64,000 nt of DNA, from contig NZ_JBHZGI010000001.1 in NCBI RefSeq assembly GCF_051900535.1, positions 558,001 through 622,000 of the forward strand, read 5' to 3'. Origin of the DNA: Frateuria_A sp051900535. Its GTDB lineage: Bacteria; Pseudomonadota; Gammaproteobacteria; Xanthomonadales; Rhodanobacteraceae. How positions within the stretch are numbered: position 1 is the stretch's first letter; each line of letters starts with the position of its first letter. Shown piece after piece: positions 35,036-46,600 of the stretch. Below the pieces are notes generated by a model. The model saw only the letters and a program-made list of their open reading frames with translations. It ran no database searches and was not told where the DNA came from. The position numbers and the translations under genes are program-made.

Positions 35036-35244
35036 CTCCCTCTCCCCTCCGGGGAGAGGGTTGGGGTGAGGGGCCGGGGCTCGCCTCGGGCCACAAAAAA
35101 AGCCCGGGCAACGCCCGGGCTTTTTTTGTTTGAGGGAAGTGCTGTCCGCAGCGCCGGCGATTCTTCCGAAGAGCATCGCTGGCAACTTCCCCGCGAGTTT
35201 CGGCCCCTCACCCCAGCCCTCTCCCCGAAAGGGGAGAGGGAGCC
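35036..35244. repeat. Inverted pair of family-B repeats around a terminator
   Basis: CTCCCTCTCCCCTCCGGGGA (from 35036), continuing GAGGGTTGGGGTGAGGGG, is answered by CCCCTCACCCCAGCCCTCTC (35205-35224), continuing CCCGAAAGGGGAGAGGG. The same pairing occurs between the two metH genes (38647-38794). The pair encloses the bidirectional terminator at 35095. Confidence 0.75.
35095..35127. terminator. Bidirectional terminator
   Basis: AAAAAAAGCCCGGGC-AAC-GCCCGGGCTTTTTTT: perfect stem with A tract on one side and T tract on the other, so it serves the RND operon and the convergent acyl-CoA dehydrogenase. Confidence 0.92.
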
Positions 35245-35250
35245 AGAAGT

Positions 35251-36411
<1,161 letters not shown>

Positions 36412-36480
36412 GGGGGGCTCCAAGGCTTGGCGAAGCCCGCTAGTTTAACCGACCCTCACGCGGGCCCGTAGGGTTCACTC

Positions 36481-36530
36481 TTGACGCCCACGCTACCGCC
36501 GCCTAGCCTATCCATCTTCGCATCGCGATG
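36481..36530 (+). promoter_or_regulatory. Promoter and palindrome upstream of the ArsR-methyltransferase gene
   Basis: TTGACG (36481-36486), 17-bp spacer, TAGCCT (36504-36509). Just downstream is the perfect 10-bp palindrome CATCGCGATG (36521-36530), well placed for an autoregulatory operator near the transcription start. Confidence 0.55.
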
Positions 36531-36541
36531 AAAGGATGAAA

Positions 36542-37468
36542 ATGGATCTGGCGACCGCCTCCGGCGTCCTGCGCCTGCTGGCCGATCCCACCCGCGTGCG
36601 GCTGCTGGCATTGCTGGAGCGCGAGGAACTGACCGTGGCCGAGCTGGCGCAGGTGCTGCACCTGGCCCAGCCGCGCGTGTCTACGCACCTGGCCAAGCTC
36701 AAGGAAGCCGAGCTGGTGCGCGATCGCCGCGCCGGCGTGTCGGCCTACTACCGCGCCAACAACGAGGGCGGCGCGCACCAGCACGCCCTGCTCCACTCGC
36801 TGCGCGAGAGCATCGACGATGCCCTGCTGCGCGAGGACGCCGCCCGCCTCCCGTCCGTGCTGGCCAATCGCGCCCGCGCGGAAGGCTGGGCCGACACCGT
36901 CGCCGGCGACATGGAGCGCCACTACTCGCCCGGCCGCACCTGGGAAACCCTTGCCCGCTCGCTGCTACAGCTGCTGGAAACCGGCGACGTACTGGACATC
37001 GCCTCGGGCGATGGCATCACCGCCGAGCTGCTGGCGCCGCACGCGCGCTCGATCGTCTGCGTGGATTCGAGCGACCGCGTGGTTGCCGCCGCTGCGCAAA
37101 GGCTCAAGGCCTTCCCCAACGTGGAAGTGCGCGAGGGCGACATGCACGCGCTGGACCTGGGCAAGCGTCGCTTCGACCTGGTGCTGATGCTGCACGCGCT
37201 GACCTATGCCGAACGCCCGTCCCAGGCCGTGGCCGAAGCCGCGCGCCTGCTTCGCAGCGGAGGCCGGCTGTTGGCGGTGACGCTGGGCAAGCACGACCAT
37301 CGCACCGCGGTCGAGCCGTTCGACCACCGCAACCTCGGGTTCACGCGCGAAGACCTGTCGCGTCTGGCCACCGACGCCGGCCTGACCGTATCCAGTTGCG
37401 TGCGCCTGAGCCGCGAGCGCAAGGCGCCGCACTTCGAAGTGATCAGCCTGCTGGCGCGCAAGCCGTAA
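36542..37468 (+). CDS. ArsR-family regulator fused to a SAM-binding methyltransferase domain
   Basis: 308 residues. Residues 1-80 are an ArsR winged helix (LLADPTRVRLLALLEREELT, then QPRVSTHLAKLKEAELVRDR). A linker follows, and about 120-300 is a class I methyltransferase fold: DVLDIASGDGITAELLAP as motif I, IVCVDSSDRVV as the acidic-loop strand, FDLVLMLHALTYAERP as motif IV. The first-domain cysteines of metal-sensing ArsR proteins are absent. Immediately upstream of both metH genes on the same strand, so it probably senses SAM or S-adenosylhomocysteine and controls methionine recycling, as SahR-type regulators do; that is inference. I use ATG 36542 (AGGA five bases upstream); an ATG six bases earlier has no spacing. 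Confidence 0.85.
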   Translation: MDLATASGVLRLLADPTRVRLLALLEREELTVAELAQVLHLAQPRVSTHLAKLKEAELVRDRRAGVSAYYRANNEGGAHQHALLHSLRESIDDALLREDAARLPSVLANRARAEGWADTVAGDMERHYSPGRTWETLARSLLQLLETGDVLDIASGDGITAELLAPHARSIVCVDSSDRVVAAAAQRLKAFPNVEVREGDMHALDLGKRRFDLVLMLHALTYAERPSQAVAEAARLLRSGGRLLAVTLGKHDHRTAVEPFDHRNLGFTREDLSRLATDAGLTVSSCVRLSRERKAPHFEVISLLARKP

Positions 37469-37475
37469 TCGATCC

Positions 37476-37498
37476 TTCCCCCGCGTGCGGGGGAAGCT
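37476..37498. repeat. Short palindrome CTTCCCCCGC-GT-GCGGGGGAAG
   Basis: A perfect 10-bp stem in the 84-base gap between the regulator and metH, without a T tract. Probably a short intergenic repeat that could attenuate or stabilise the transcript. Confidence 0.45.
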
Positions 37499-37552
37499 GC
37501 CCAGGGGCAGTCAGGCACACCCGTCTGCCGCCCGCACAGTCGAGGAAACACC

Positions 37553-38632
37553 ATGAGCACCCTGCCCTGGCTCCATCCCCATCGCGTCGCCCAACTCGAG
37601 CAGGCGCTGCGCGAGCGCATCCTGATCCTCGACGGCGCCATGGGCACCATGCTGCAGGGCCATGCGCTGGACGAGTCCGGCTTCCGCGGCGAGCGCTTCG
37701 CGCATGGGCACGACAACAAGCACGACCACTCGCGCCCCGGCGGATGCGACCTCAAGGGCAACAACGACCTGCTTTCGCTTACCCGCCCGGACCTGATCCG
37801 TGGCGTGCACGAGGCCTATCTCGATGCCGGCGCCGACCTGGTCGAGACCAACACGTTCAATTCCACCCGCATCAGCCAGGCCGATTACCACCTCGAACAC
37901 CTCGCCTACGAACTGAACCTCGAAGGCGCACGGTTGGCGCGCGCCGCCTGCGATGCCTGGACCTCGAAAACGCCGGACCGGCCCCGCTTCGTGATCGGCG
38001 TGCTCGGACCGACCAGCCGGACCGCTTCACTGTCGCCGGACGTCAACGACCCGGGCTTCCGCAACGTCACGTTCGAGGAACTCGCGCGCAATTACCGGGA
38101 GTCCGCTGCCGGCCTGATCGACGGTGGCGCCGACGTCGTGATGGTGGAAACCATCTTTGACACGCTCAACGCCAAGGCAGCGCTGTTCGCCCTTTCCGAA
38201 CTCTTCATCGAACGGGGCGCGCGCGTGCCGATCATGATTTCCGGCACCATCACCGACCGCTCCGGTCGCACGCTCTCCGGCCAGACCGCCGAGGCTTTCT
38301 ACTATTCGATCGCGCACGCCCGCCCGCTCGCGGTGGGCCTGAACTGCGCACTCGGCGCCGCCGACCTGCGCCCGCACGTGCAGACCCTGGCCGACATCGC
38401 CGACTGCTACGTCAGCACGCATCCGAATGCGGGGTTGCCCAACGCCTTCGCCGAATACGACGAGACACCCGCGCAGATGGCCAGCGTCGTCGCCGGGTTC
38501 GCCCGCGACGGGCTGCTGAACCTGGTCGGCGGCTGCTGCGGGACCACGCCGGCGCACATCGCGGCGATCGCCGAGGCGGTGCGCGGTTGTGCGCCACGCA
38601 GGTTGCCCGATGCGTCGCGGCAAGCCGCATGA
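37553..38632 (+). CDS. metH: Methionine synthase, homocysteine-binding half
   Basis: 359 residues equal to the N-terminal module of E. coli MetH. It begins the barrel with ERILILDGAMGTMLQ. The zinc-binding cysteines are in GLNCALGA (Cys265) and GGCCGTTPAH (Cys328-329). It binds homocysteine and activates its thiol; the methyl group comes from the cobalamin on the second protein. The ORF ends after the barrel, 184 bases before the second half, with a clear GAGGA ribosome site at its own start. Split MetH is a known arrangement in Xanthomonadales. Confidence 0.93.
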   Translation: MSTLPWLHPHRVAQLEQALRERILILDGAMGTMLQGHALDESGFRGERFAHGHDNKHDHSRPGGCDLKGNNDLLSLTRPDLIRGVHEAYLDAGADLVETNTFNSTRISQADYHLEHLAYELNLEGARLARAACDAWTSKTPDRPRFVIGVLGPTSRTASLSPDVNDPGFRNVTFEELARNYRESAAGLIDGGADVVMVETIFDTLNAKAALFALSELFIERGARVPIMISGTITDRSGRTLSGQTAEAFYYSIAHARPLAVGLNCALGAADLRPHVQTLADIADCYVSTHPNAGLPNAFAEYDETPAQMASVVAGFARDGLLNLVGGCCGTTPAHIAAIAEAVRGCAPRRLPDASRQAA

Positions 38633-38646
38633 ATACCTCCAATCAG

Positions 38647-38794
38647 CTCCCTCTTCCCTGCGGGGACAGGGTTGAGGTGAGCGGCCGGCCCGGCGACGGC
38701 CCAGCATCACGGCCGGCTCTTTTCAGCTTCCCCGCAAGCGCCATCCCCTCACCTCAATCCTCTCCCCCATCCTTGATAAGGGCCGGGAGAGAAG
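38647..38794. repeat. Inverted pair of family-B repeats inside the split metH locus
   Basis: CTCCCTCTTCCCTGCGGGGA (from 38647), continuing CAGGGTTGAGGTGAGCGG, faces CCCCTCACCTCAATCCTCTC (38745-38764), continuing CCCCATCCTTGATAAGGGCCGGGAGAGA. Both copies are degenerate relative to the pair at 35036-35244. They fill most of the gap between the two metH genes. Confidence 0.6.
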
Positions 38795-38816
38795 AAGCAA
38801 AAGCGAAAGCAAACGC

Positions 38817-41516
<2,700 letters not shown>

Positions 41517-41521
41517 CCCCT

Positions 41522-41601
41522 TGCAGGAGCGCCCTCGGGCGCGAGCGCGGCGTCCCGAAGAACTGCCGCGCATGGCGGTCGCACAGAGGGTTCGCTTCTA
41601 C
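41522..41601. repeat. REP-like palindrome, family A (degenerate)
   Basis: TGCAGGAGCGCCCTCGGGCG begins right after the metH stop and GGCGGTCGCACAGAGGGTTC lies near the right end, followed by GCTTCTACC. It occupies most of the 158-base gap before the LAB_N gene stop. Confidence 0.55.
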
Positions 41602-41674
41602 CGGGACCGGGCCCAGGGGGCAGGTCTGCCGCGTCGATGGGTCCCGTGTGCGATGGCGCGCCGAGGCCAGTACT

Positions 41675-41998
41675 TCAGGTTCCTTCCGCGATGCCGTGCC
41701 TGCGCTGGCGCAGGTGCACAACCAGGTTGTAGACCGACACGAACACGGGGAAGAAATTGGAAAGGATGCCTACCGAGTCGTTCTTGCCGACCGTGAAGTA
41801 CGCAAGCAGCAGCGCACTCCCGACCACCGACAGCCACCAGAACGCCAGGGGCATCACGACCCGCTTGTATTTGCGCGTGTAATACAGCTGCACGAACCAG
41901 CGGCTGGTGAACATGAAGGTGCCGGCGAAACCGACCAGTTTCCATGGCGTTAGTTGGAAATGCTGCAGCGCGTGCAGGATGGGGGCGAAAAGGTCCAT
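41675..41998 (-). CDS. LAB_N (lipid-A-disaccharide synthase N-terminal-like) membrane protein
   Basis: 107 residues with three predicted membrane helices (about 17-36, 46-68 and 76-98). FAGTFMFTSRWFVQLYYTRKYKR and MPLAFWWLSVVGSALLL fit the LAB_N domain, found at the start of some LpxB fusions and as free-standing small proteins. A lipid-carrier or flippase-like role is inferred from related EamA/SMR folds, not shown. ATG 41998 is chosen because the helix then starts near the N-terminus. Confidence 0.8.
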   Translation of the reverse strand: MDLFAPILHALQHFQLTPWKLVGFAGTFMFTSRWFVQLYYTRKYKRVVMPLAFWWLSVVGSALLLAYFTVGKNDSVGILSNFFPVFVSVYNLVVHLRQRRHGIAEGT

Positions 41999-42061
41999 GG
42001 GGTCGGCGCCTGCCTGAAAGGCGGGCATTCTAACCAACGCCGCCTTGGTTCGACGTGGCCA

Positions 42062-42090
42062 TTGACCACACCTGCAAGCCCCCGTATAGT
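42062..42090 (+). promoter_or_regulatory. Sigma-70 promoter of tRNA-Val
   Basis: TTGACC (42062-42067), 17-bp spacer, TATAGT (42085-42090); the tRNA begins 14 bases later. Confidence 0.75.
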
Positions 42091-42104
42091 TGCGCGCTCT
42101 CGGC

Positions 42105-42179
42105 GGGCGATTAGCTCAGCGGTAGAGCACTGCCTTCACACGGCAGGTGTCGCAAGTTCGATCCTTGCATCGCCCACCA
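42105..42179 (+). tRNA. tRNA-Val(CAC)
   Basis: 75 nt. Acceptor GGGCGAT/ATCGCCC pairs fully, anticodon loop TTCACAC gives CAC, T-arm GTTCGATCC, CCA encoded. Confidence 0.96.
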
Positions 42180-42184
42180 CGCAT

Positions 42185-42218
42185 GAAAAAAAACCCGGCC
42201 TCGCGCCGGGTTTTTTCT
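42185..42218. terminator. Terminator of tRNA-Val and of the pilus operon
   Basis: AAAAAAAACCCGGC-CTC-GCGCCGGGTTTTTTC: GC stem with A tract on the left and T tract on the right, so it can stop transcription from the tRNA and, on the other strand, from fimT. Confidence 0.85.
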
Positions 42219-42235
42219 TGGCGTAGTGCCTGCTG

Positions 42236-42820
42236 CTAGCCGCAACTGCCACCCGATTCGATCTTGCGGATAGACGCACGCCCGGAAGTGGACAACAGGA
42301 CCTCCGCCCCGAGCACCCGACCGGCACTTTCGCCCACACTGTCGCCGTTGGACTTGGCGCAAACCAGAAAGCTCAGCGGCTTGTCGCTGGTCGTCGAACC
42401 GTCCTGGCTAAATCCAACATCGTTCACCGCTGCGCCTGTGTCGTCCACCAGACGGATGCTGATCCCCGACTTGGCCTGGGTAACCCGCTGCACCTCATCG
42501 GCCGAGGTGAACGTGGCGGTGGGACCAGGCGCGGTTTCACGATAGACCACCCAGCCCCCCTCGAAAGCGTTCGTGCCCGTGCAGGCGGTACCGTCGGTGC
42601 TGCCGCAAATCTCCGTGATCACCCGGCGGGTGATGGCATCGTTGCGGGCGTATTGAAGGTCAGCAAGCACGGCGTTCGATTGCGAGGTCACCGCGCTGCG
42701 GCGCGTGAAATCGCGCAAGTTGGGCAAGGCGATGCCCGCCAGGATGGCCAGCACGACTACTGTCACCATCAGCTCGATCAATGTGAAGCCGCGCGATAGC
42801 CTGGACACATGCATATTCAT
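42236..42820 (-). CDS. GspH/FimT-type minor pseudopilin
   Basis: 194 residues. A prepilin leader MNMHVSRLSRG is followed by FTLIELMVTVVVLAILAGIA, with cleavage after Gly and Glu at mature position 5. The C-terminal globular domain (about 60-194) has the GspH fold and two possible disulfides (ICGST..ACTG; VCAKS..GSCG). Minor pseudopilins prime pilus assembly and, in FimT cases, bind DNA for uptake. In Pseudomonas the FimU/FimT-type gene opens this operon; here it is last. Its ATG overlaps the stop of the DUF4124 gene. Confidence 0.88.
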   Translation of the reverse strand: MNMHVSRLSRGFTLIELMVTVVVLAILAGIALPNLRDFTRRSAVTSQSNAVLADLQYARNDAITRRVITEICGSTDGTACTGTNAFEGGWVVYRETAPGPTATFTSADEVQRVTQAKSGISIRLVDDTGAAVNDVGFSQDGSTTSDKPLSFLVCAKSNGDSVGESAGRVLGAEVLLSTSGRASIRKIESGGSCG

Positions 42821-43245
42821 GGCTTGGTCCCCGTCCCGCAGAACTGCGTGATGCGCTGCTTGGCGCGAAGTTTGGCTTGGTTGCGCTGTTCCGCATCGAG
42901 CTTGGTAGCTGCATCGGGGCTATCGCCGCTGACTATCATGTGGTTCTTTTCGAGCAACCCCAGGTCGTTGCGCGCTGCGTCACAGGCGTTCTTGCGATAG
43001 GCCGCCTGTGCCTCTTCCAGCTGAGCCGTCGGCTCTGTCGCCGGCGCTGGCGGGGCGGGCGCGGCCTGCTCGCCTTCCTGCCCCTGCAGCTTAAGCGCCT
43101 CGGCTTTTTGCCCAGGCGGAGGCGTGGCGCTGAAATGGACCGTGCCGCTGGCATCGGTCCACTTGTAATAGGAGCCCTCCTGAGCGGTCGCCGCCAGGCA
43201 GAGGCTCGCGGCGATACATCCCGCCAGTAACCTGCCGCGCGCCAT
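42817..43245 (-). CDS. DUF4124 periplasmic protein in the pilus operon
   Basis: 142 residues. A signal peptide (about 1-22, ending ATAQE) leads to the DUF4124 motif YYKWTDASGTVHFSATPPPG, then a Pro/Ala/Glu-rich linker and a helical end (about 75-142) with two cysteines (NACDAARN; TQFCGTG). DUF4124 is a small beta domain of unknown function in envelope proteins of Gammaproteobacteria. I use ATG 43245: GGGGA lies upstream with good spacing and there is a 2-base gap to pilE; an in-frame ATG at 43263 lacks a ribosome site. It could be an accessory of pilus tip assembly, by position only. Confidence 0.75.
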   Translation of the reverse strand: MARGRLLAGCIAASLCLAATAQEGSYYKWTDASGTVHFSATPPPGQKAEALKLQGQEGEQAAPAPPAPATEPTAQLEEAQAAYRKNACDAARNDLGLLEKNHMIVSGDSPDAATKLDAEQRNQAKLRAKQRITQFCGTGTKP

Positions 43246-43247
43246 GC

Positions 43248-43664
43248 TCAGCGTCCCCAACATGCCGGATCATTGGTGGTGGAGCCGGTCGATTCCTGGC
43301 GACCGGCCTGATCGAGGCTGAGCGTCTGGCACAACTTGTCGTCGTCGTGCTGCGAGCCCACAGCCGTAGCCACCACCGTATAGGTGGTGGTGGAAGCGCT
43401 GGCCGGATCGACGGCAACCGTGTAGTAGCTTCCAGCCATCGAACTGGTGCCGCCCAGCGAGGATACGCTGTCGGCGTAGGCATTGTTGCTGTAGAGGAAA
43501 CGCTCCTGCCTGGCCGCCAGTTCGGTCAGCGCACGTTGCGCGTCCACGCGGTGGGAGCGCACCACGTACTTGCGGTAGGAAGGGATCGCTACCGCCGCCA
43601 ATATGGAGACAATAAGCACCACGATCATCAGCTCGATCAGCGAAAAACCACCTTGCCTGCGCAT
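43248..43664 (-). CDS. pilE: Type IV pilin-like protein, PilE class
   Basis: 138 residues. Short prepilin leader MRRQGG, then FSLIELMIVVLIVSILAAVA with Glu5, followed by IPSYRKYVVRSHRVDAQRAL, the N-terminal pilin helix. The globular part (about 50-138) ends with a disulfide loop, CQTLSLDQAGRQ...DPACW. In minor-pilin operons PilE is a priming subunit rather than the main pilin. ATG 43664 is chosen: AAGGAG lies six bases upstream and the leader is then canonical; the frame extends 10 codons into pilY1. Confidence 0.92.
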   Translation of the reverse strand: MRRQGGFSLIELMIVVLIVSILAAVAIPSYRKYVVRSHRVDAQRALTELAARQERFLYSNNAYADSVSSLGGTSSMAGSYYTVAVDPASASTTTYTVVATAVGSQHDDDKLCQTLSLDQAGRQESTGSTTNDPACWGR

Positions 43665-43674
43665 GTAATGCTCC

Positions 43675-46600
43675 TTACTTGTCCAGCGGTTCATGCCAGG
43701 ATATCTCGCTACTGAGCACTGACTTGAGCGTGGTGATCTCCTTGCAGATGATCGCGCCCGTAGACGTCTGCACGCAGGCGGTCACCTTGCTCTTGCCGGT
43801 GCCCTCGCCCACGTGCAGGCTCGGCGGCGCAGGCAAGCCCGGCCCCAGATCGGTCGACTTGTTCACCGCTTCCTTGCCACCACTGGACGTGGTGCCAAAG
43901 AACTGTTCCGTCGGGCTGGCCGTGCCGCTCTTGTAGTTGAGGCCATAGAGCGCGCCGCGGCCCACGTCGGTACAGGTGTCCGTACCCGGGAAGAATGTAG
44001 TGGTGAGCAGCACGCCGCCCAGCAGGCCCTGTGCGCTGACCACGCGCTCGGCCGGCGTCTTGTCGGTCGTGGAGGTCGGCGCGGTCAAGTCCTGGTACCA
44101 GCCCAGGCGTGTGGCCGAATCGAAACTGCCCAGCAACTTGTTGAAAGTGTCGATGCTGTTGCCGTCGGCATCGCTGCCGCCACCAGTTACCGAATTGTCG
44201 GTGAACACGTCGACGTCGGTGACGTCCAGCAGATCGGACATGGACAGTGGCAGCAACTTGTATTGCTGGTCGCTCGTCGACAGCAGTGACGTGTCGATCA
44301 GGCCGACGATCTTTTGTTGCGCCGTCGAGGCCAGATCGCTCTTGGTGTAGGCACGTCCGGTGCCGAAGAACACCATGGGCGCGCCGCGGTCGTTGCGACC
44401 GACCGTCGGGCGGATCGTTATCGGCAGCTCCAGGTCCGAGATGACCCGTTGCGGCGTCCAGTTGTCCGGATCCGGATCGGGCGCGCCATCACTCATAAAG
44501 CTCAGTTTCCAAAGCGAGCCACCGAAGCCGTTGGCGCCCTTGTCCTGCACGCTACCGAAATAAATGCCCTCGGATCGCCCGTCGAGGTTGTAGTCCGAGG
44601 CGATCAGGTCGCCTGTAAAACTCTTGGCGCCCGGCGTCGTGTTGTCCGTCGTACCCCCGATGGAGGTGAGGTCGAACGTCTTGACGGGTGAGGCCGAACG
44701 CAGGGTAGCGGTCAGATCCTCCAGGTCGTAAGCGCGGATCTTCACCGAAGTGGTCGCCACGGCGTTGCCGCCCTCGGTCTTGCCCACGCCGCCGTTGTCC
44801 GTCGTACCCGACCCGGTAAAGAGGAAGAACTTGTTCGGGCTGCCGGAGGTGTTGTCGCGGAAGATCGCCGCCGCGGGGATCGACGAGGTGTACGTATCGA
44901 CCACCTTGGTGATGTCCGCGCACGACGGCACGGCAGCATTCGTGCCGCACTTGAGGTCGGTATCCGAGAGCGCGGTATTGGTCAGCTCGGCCAACAGCAC
45001 CGGCGCCTTCTCCGGGTTGGTCACGTCCAGCACCACGTACGCCGAGAACGAGTTCTGCGTGGCAGTGGTGCCATCGGTAGCGGTATTGACCGAGATGGGA
45101 CCGCCGCCGAAGCGGAACGGCACGATCAGGATCGTGCCCCAGCCGTCAGGGTGGTCGGTGTCGTCGGCAAACACCTTGACGTCCTGGGCGATCGGGCTGC
45201 CGTCGACGTAGAAATTGTGCTTGTAGTCGGGATCGGCCAGCCAGCGAAGGTGCGGCAACAGGTTGCCCGGCACATAGGCCCACAGCTCGCCGCCCAGGGG
45301 ATCGGCCGTCACCGTCTGGGTGGTGTCGGTCGGGGTCAGCTGCAGCTTCTGCGCCTTCGCGTTGTAGAAGCCGCCGTTGAAGGCGTGCAGCATGCCGTCG
45401 TTGGCGCCCACGTACACCACCTGGCGGCGACTGCGGTAGTGGTCGCGGAAGGTGCCGTAGCTGGTGTCGCCGTACAGCAGGTCGAACGCCTCGGACGGGG
45501 TACCCACCACGACCGGCGTCGAGTCGACGATGTCGCCCAAACGCAGGGTCCGCAGCGTGCCATCGTTGTTGTAGTCGACCGTGCGGGAGCGCCACAGCGC
45601 GGCGCCCTGGCTATCCTTGTCGGCCACTTCGTAACCACGGATCCAGGCCACGATGCGCTTGGCCACCGCCGGATCGGCCGTGTTGAGGTAGCGGAAGTTG
45701 CCGGTACTGGTCGTGGTAGTGGTTCCGCCGGATTTGCTGGTGCTCTGGCTGCCGTAGAAACCGCTGCCGGCAGTGGTGCCGCTGAAAACGAAAGGCTGCT
45801 GCTCGGTACCATCGACCACGCCGTCGTGGTCCGCATCGATCCAGGTAAAGATGTAGCGCCCGCTGCTGGTCAACCCTGTATAGCTGCGGTTGCTGCTGGT
45901 GAGGTCGGTGGTGTTCACGCCGGTGCTGAAACCGATGTCCCACAGTTGCTCCTGCGCGCTCCACACGGTCCTCAGCTCATCGAGCCCATGATCGGTGATG
46001 GTGGCCTTGGTCTTGTCGAAGATCGTCACCGGCGAGCCATCCGCGCTACCGGGCATGATTTCCCGGTGGAACTTCGTCTGCCCGTCGTTGGGGTCGTAGT
46101 AGAACTCGATCACGGGATCGACGTCGTAGCCATCGAGCGTCGCGACGCCGCTGGAGAGACCGTTGCCGTTCTCGCGCAGCCGGCCGAAGCTGTCGGTCCA
46201 CAAGCCGTTGAGCGTGCCGTTCCAGTCGGCAGATCGCTCGTTGGAATCCTTGCGCTCGGCCTGGTAGAGCGCCTGGTAGACCAGGCCCACGCCCTTGGCG
46301 CTGTTGGCCACTACCGCCGCTGCCGTACCGGAACCGGCGCGCTTGAGGATCGCGTCGAACGTGCGCGACAGGCGATCAGAGAGCTGCGCGGGGTTGCGCA
46401 CCAGGAAGTAATTGTCGGGAATGCCGTCCTGCCCGGCCGCGCCCGTGTCATTGACGATGGCATCCCATTCGGCCGAATCGGCACGGTCGGGCTTATTGTC
46501 GGCGTTCTGGTCGGCAAAACCGCCGTACTTGGCCGCGAAGAACAGCGGGTTCTCCAGCGGCAGCTGTTCAGCCGGACCGGTGCTGTACTTCTCCACGGAA

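Noticed and set aside
30519..35111. 1530-residue open frame opposite the RND operon
   Set aside because: It lies fully antisense to a clear adaptor and pump pair and has low-complexity Arg/His/Gly composition, so it is a shadow frame.
37469..37552. SAH or SAM riboswitch before metH
   Set aside because: The gap is 84 bases, with one plain palindrome and no aptamer-like core.
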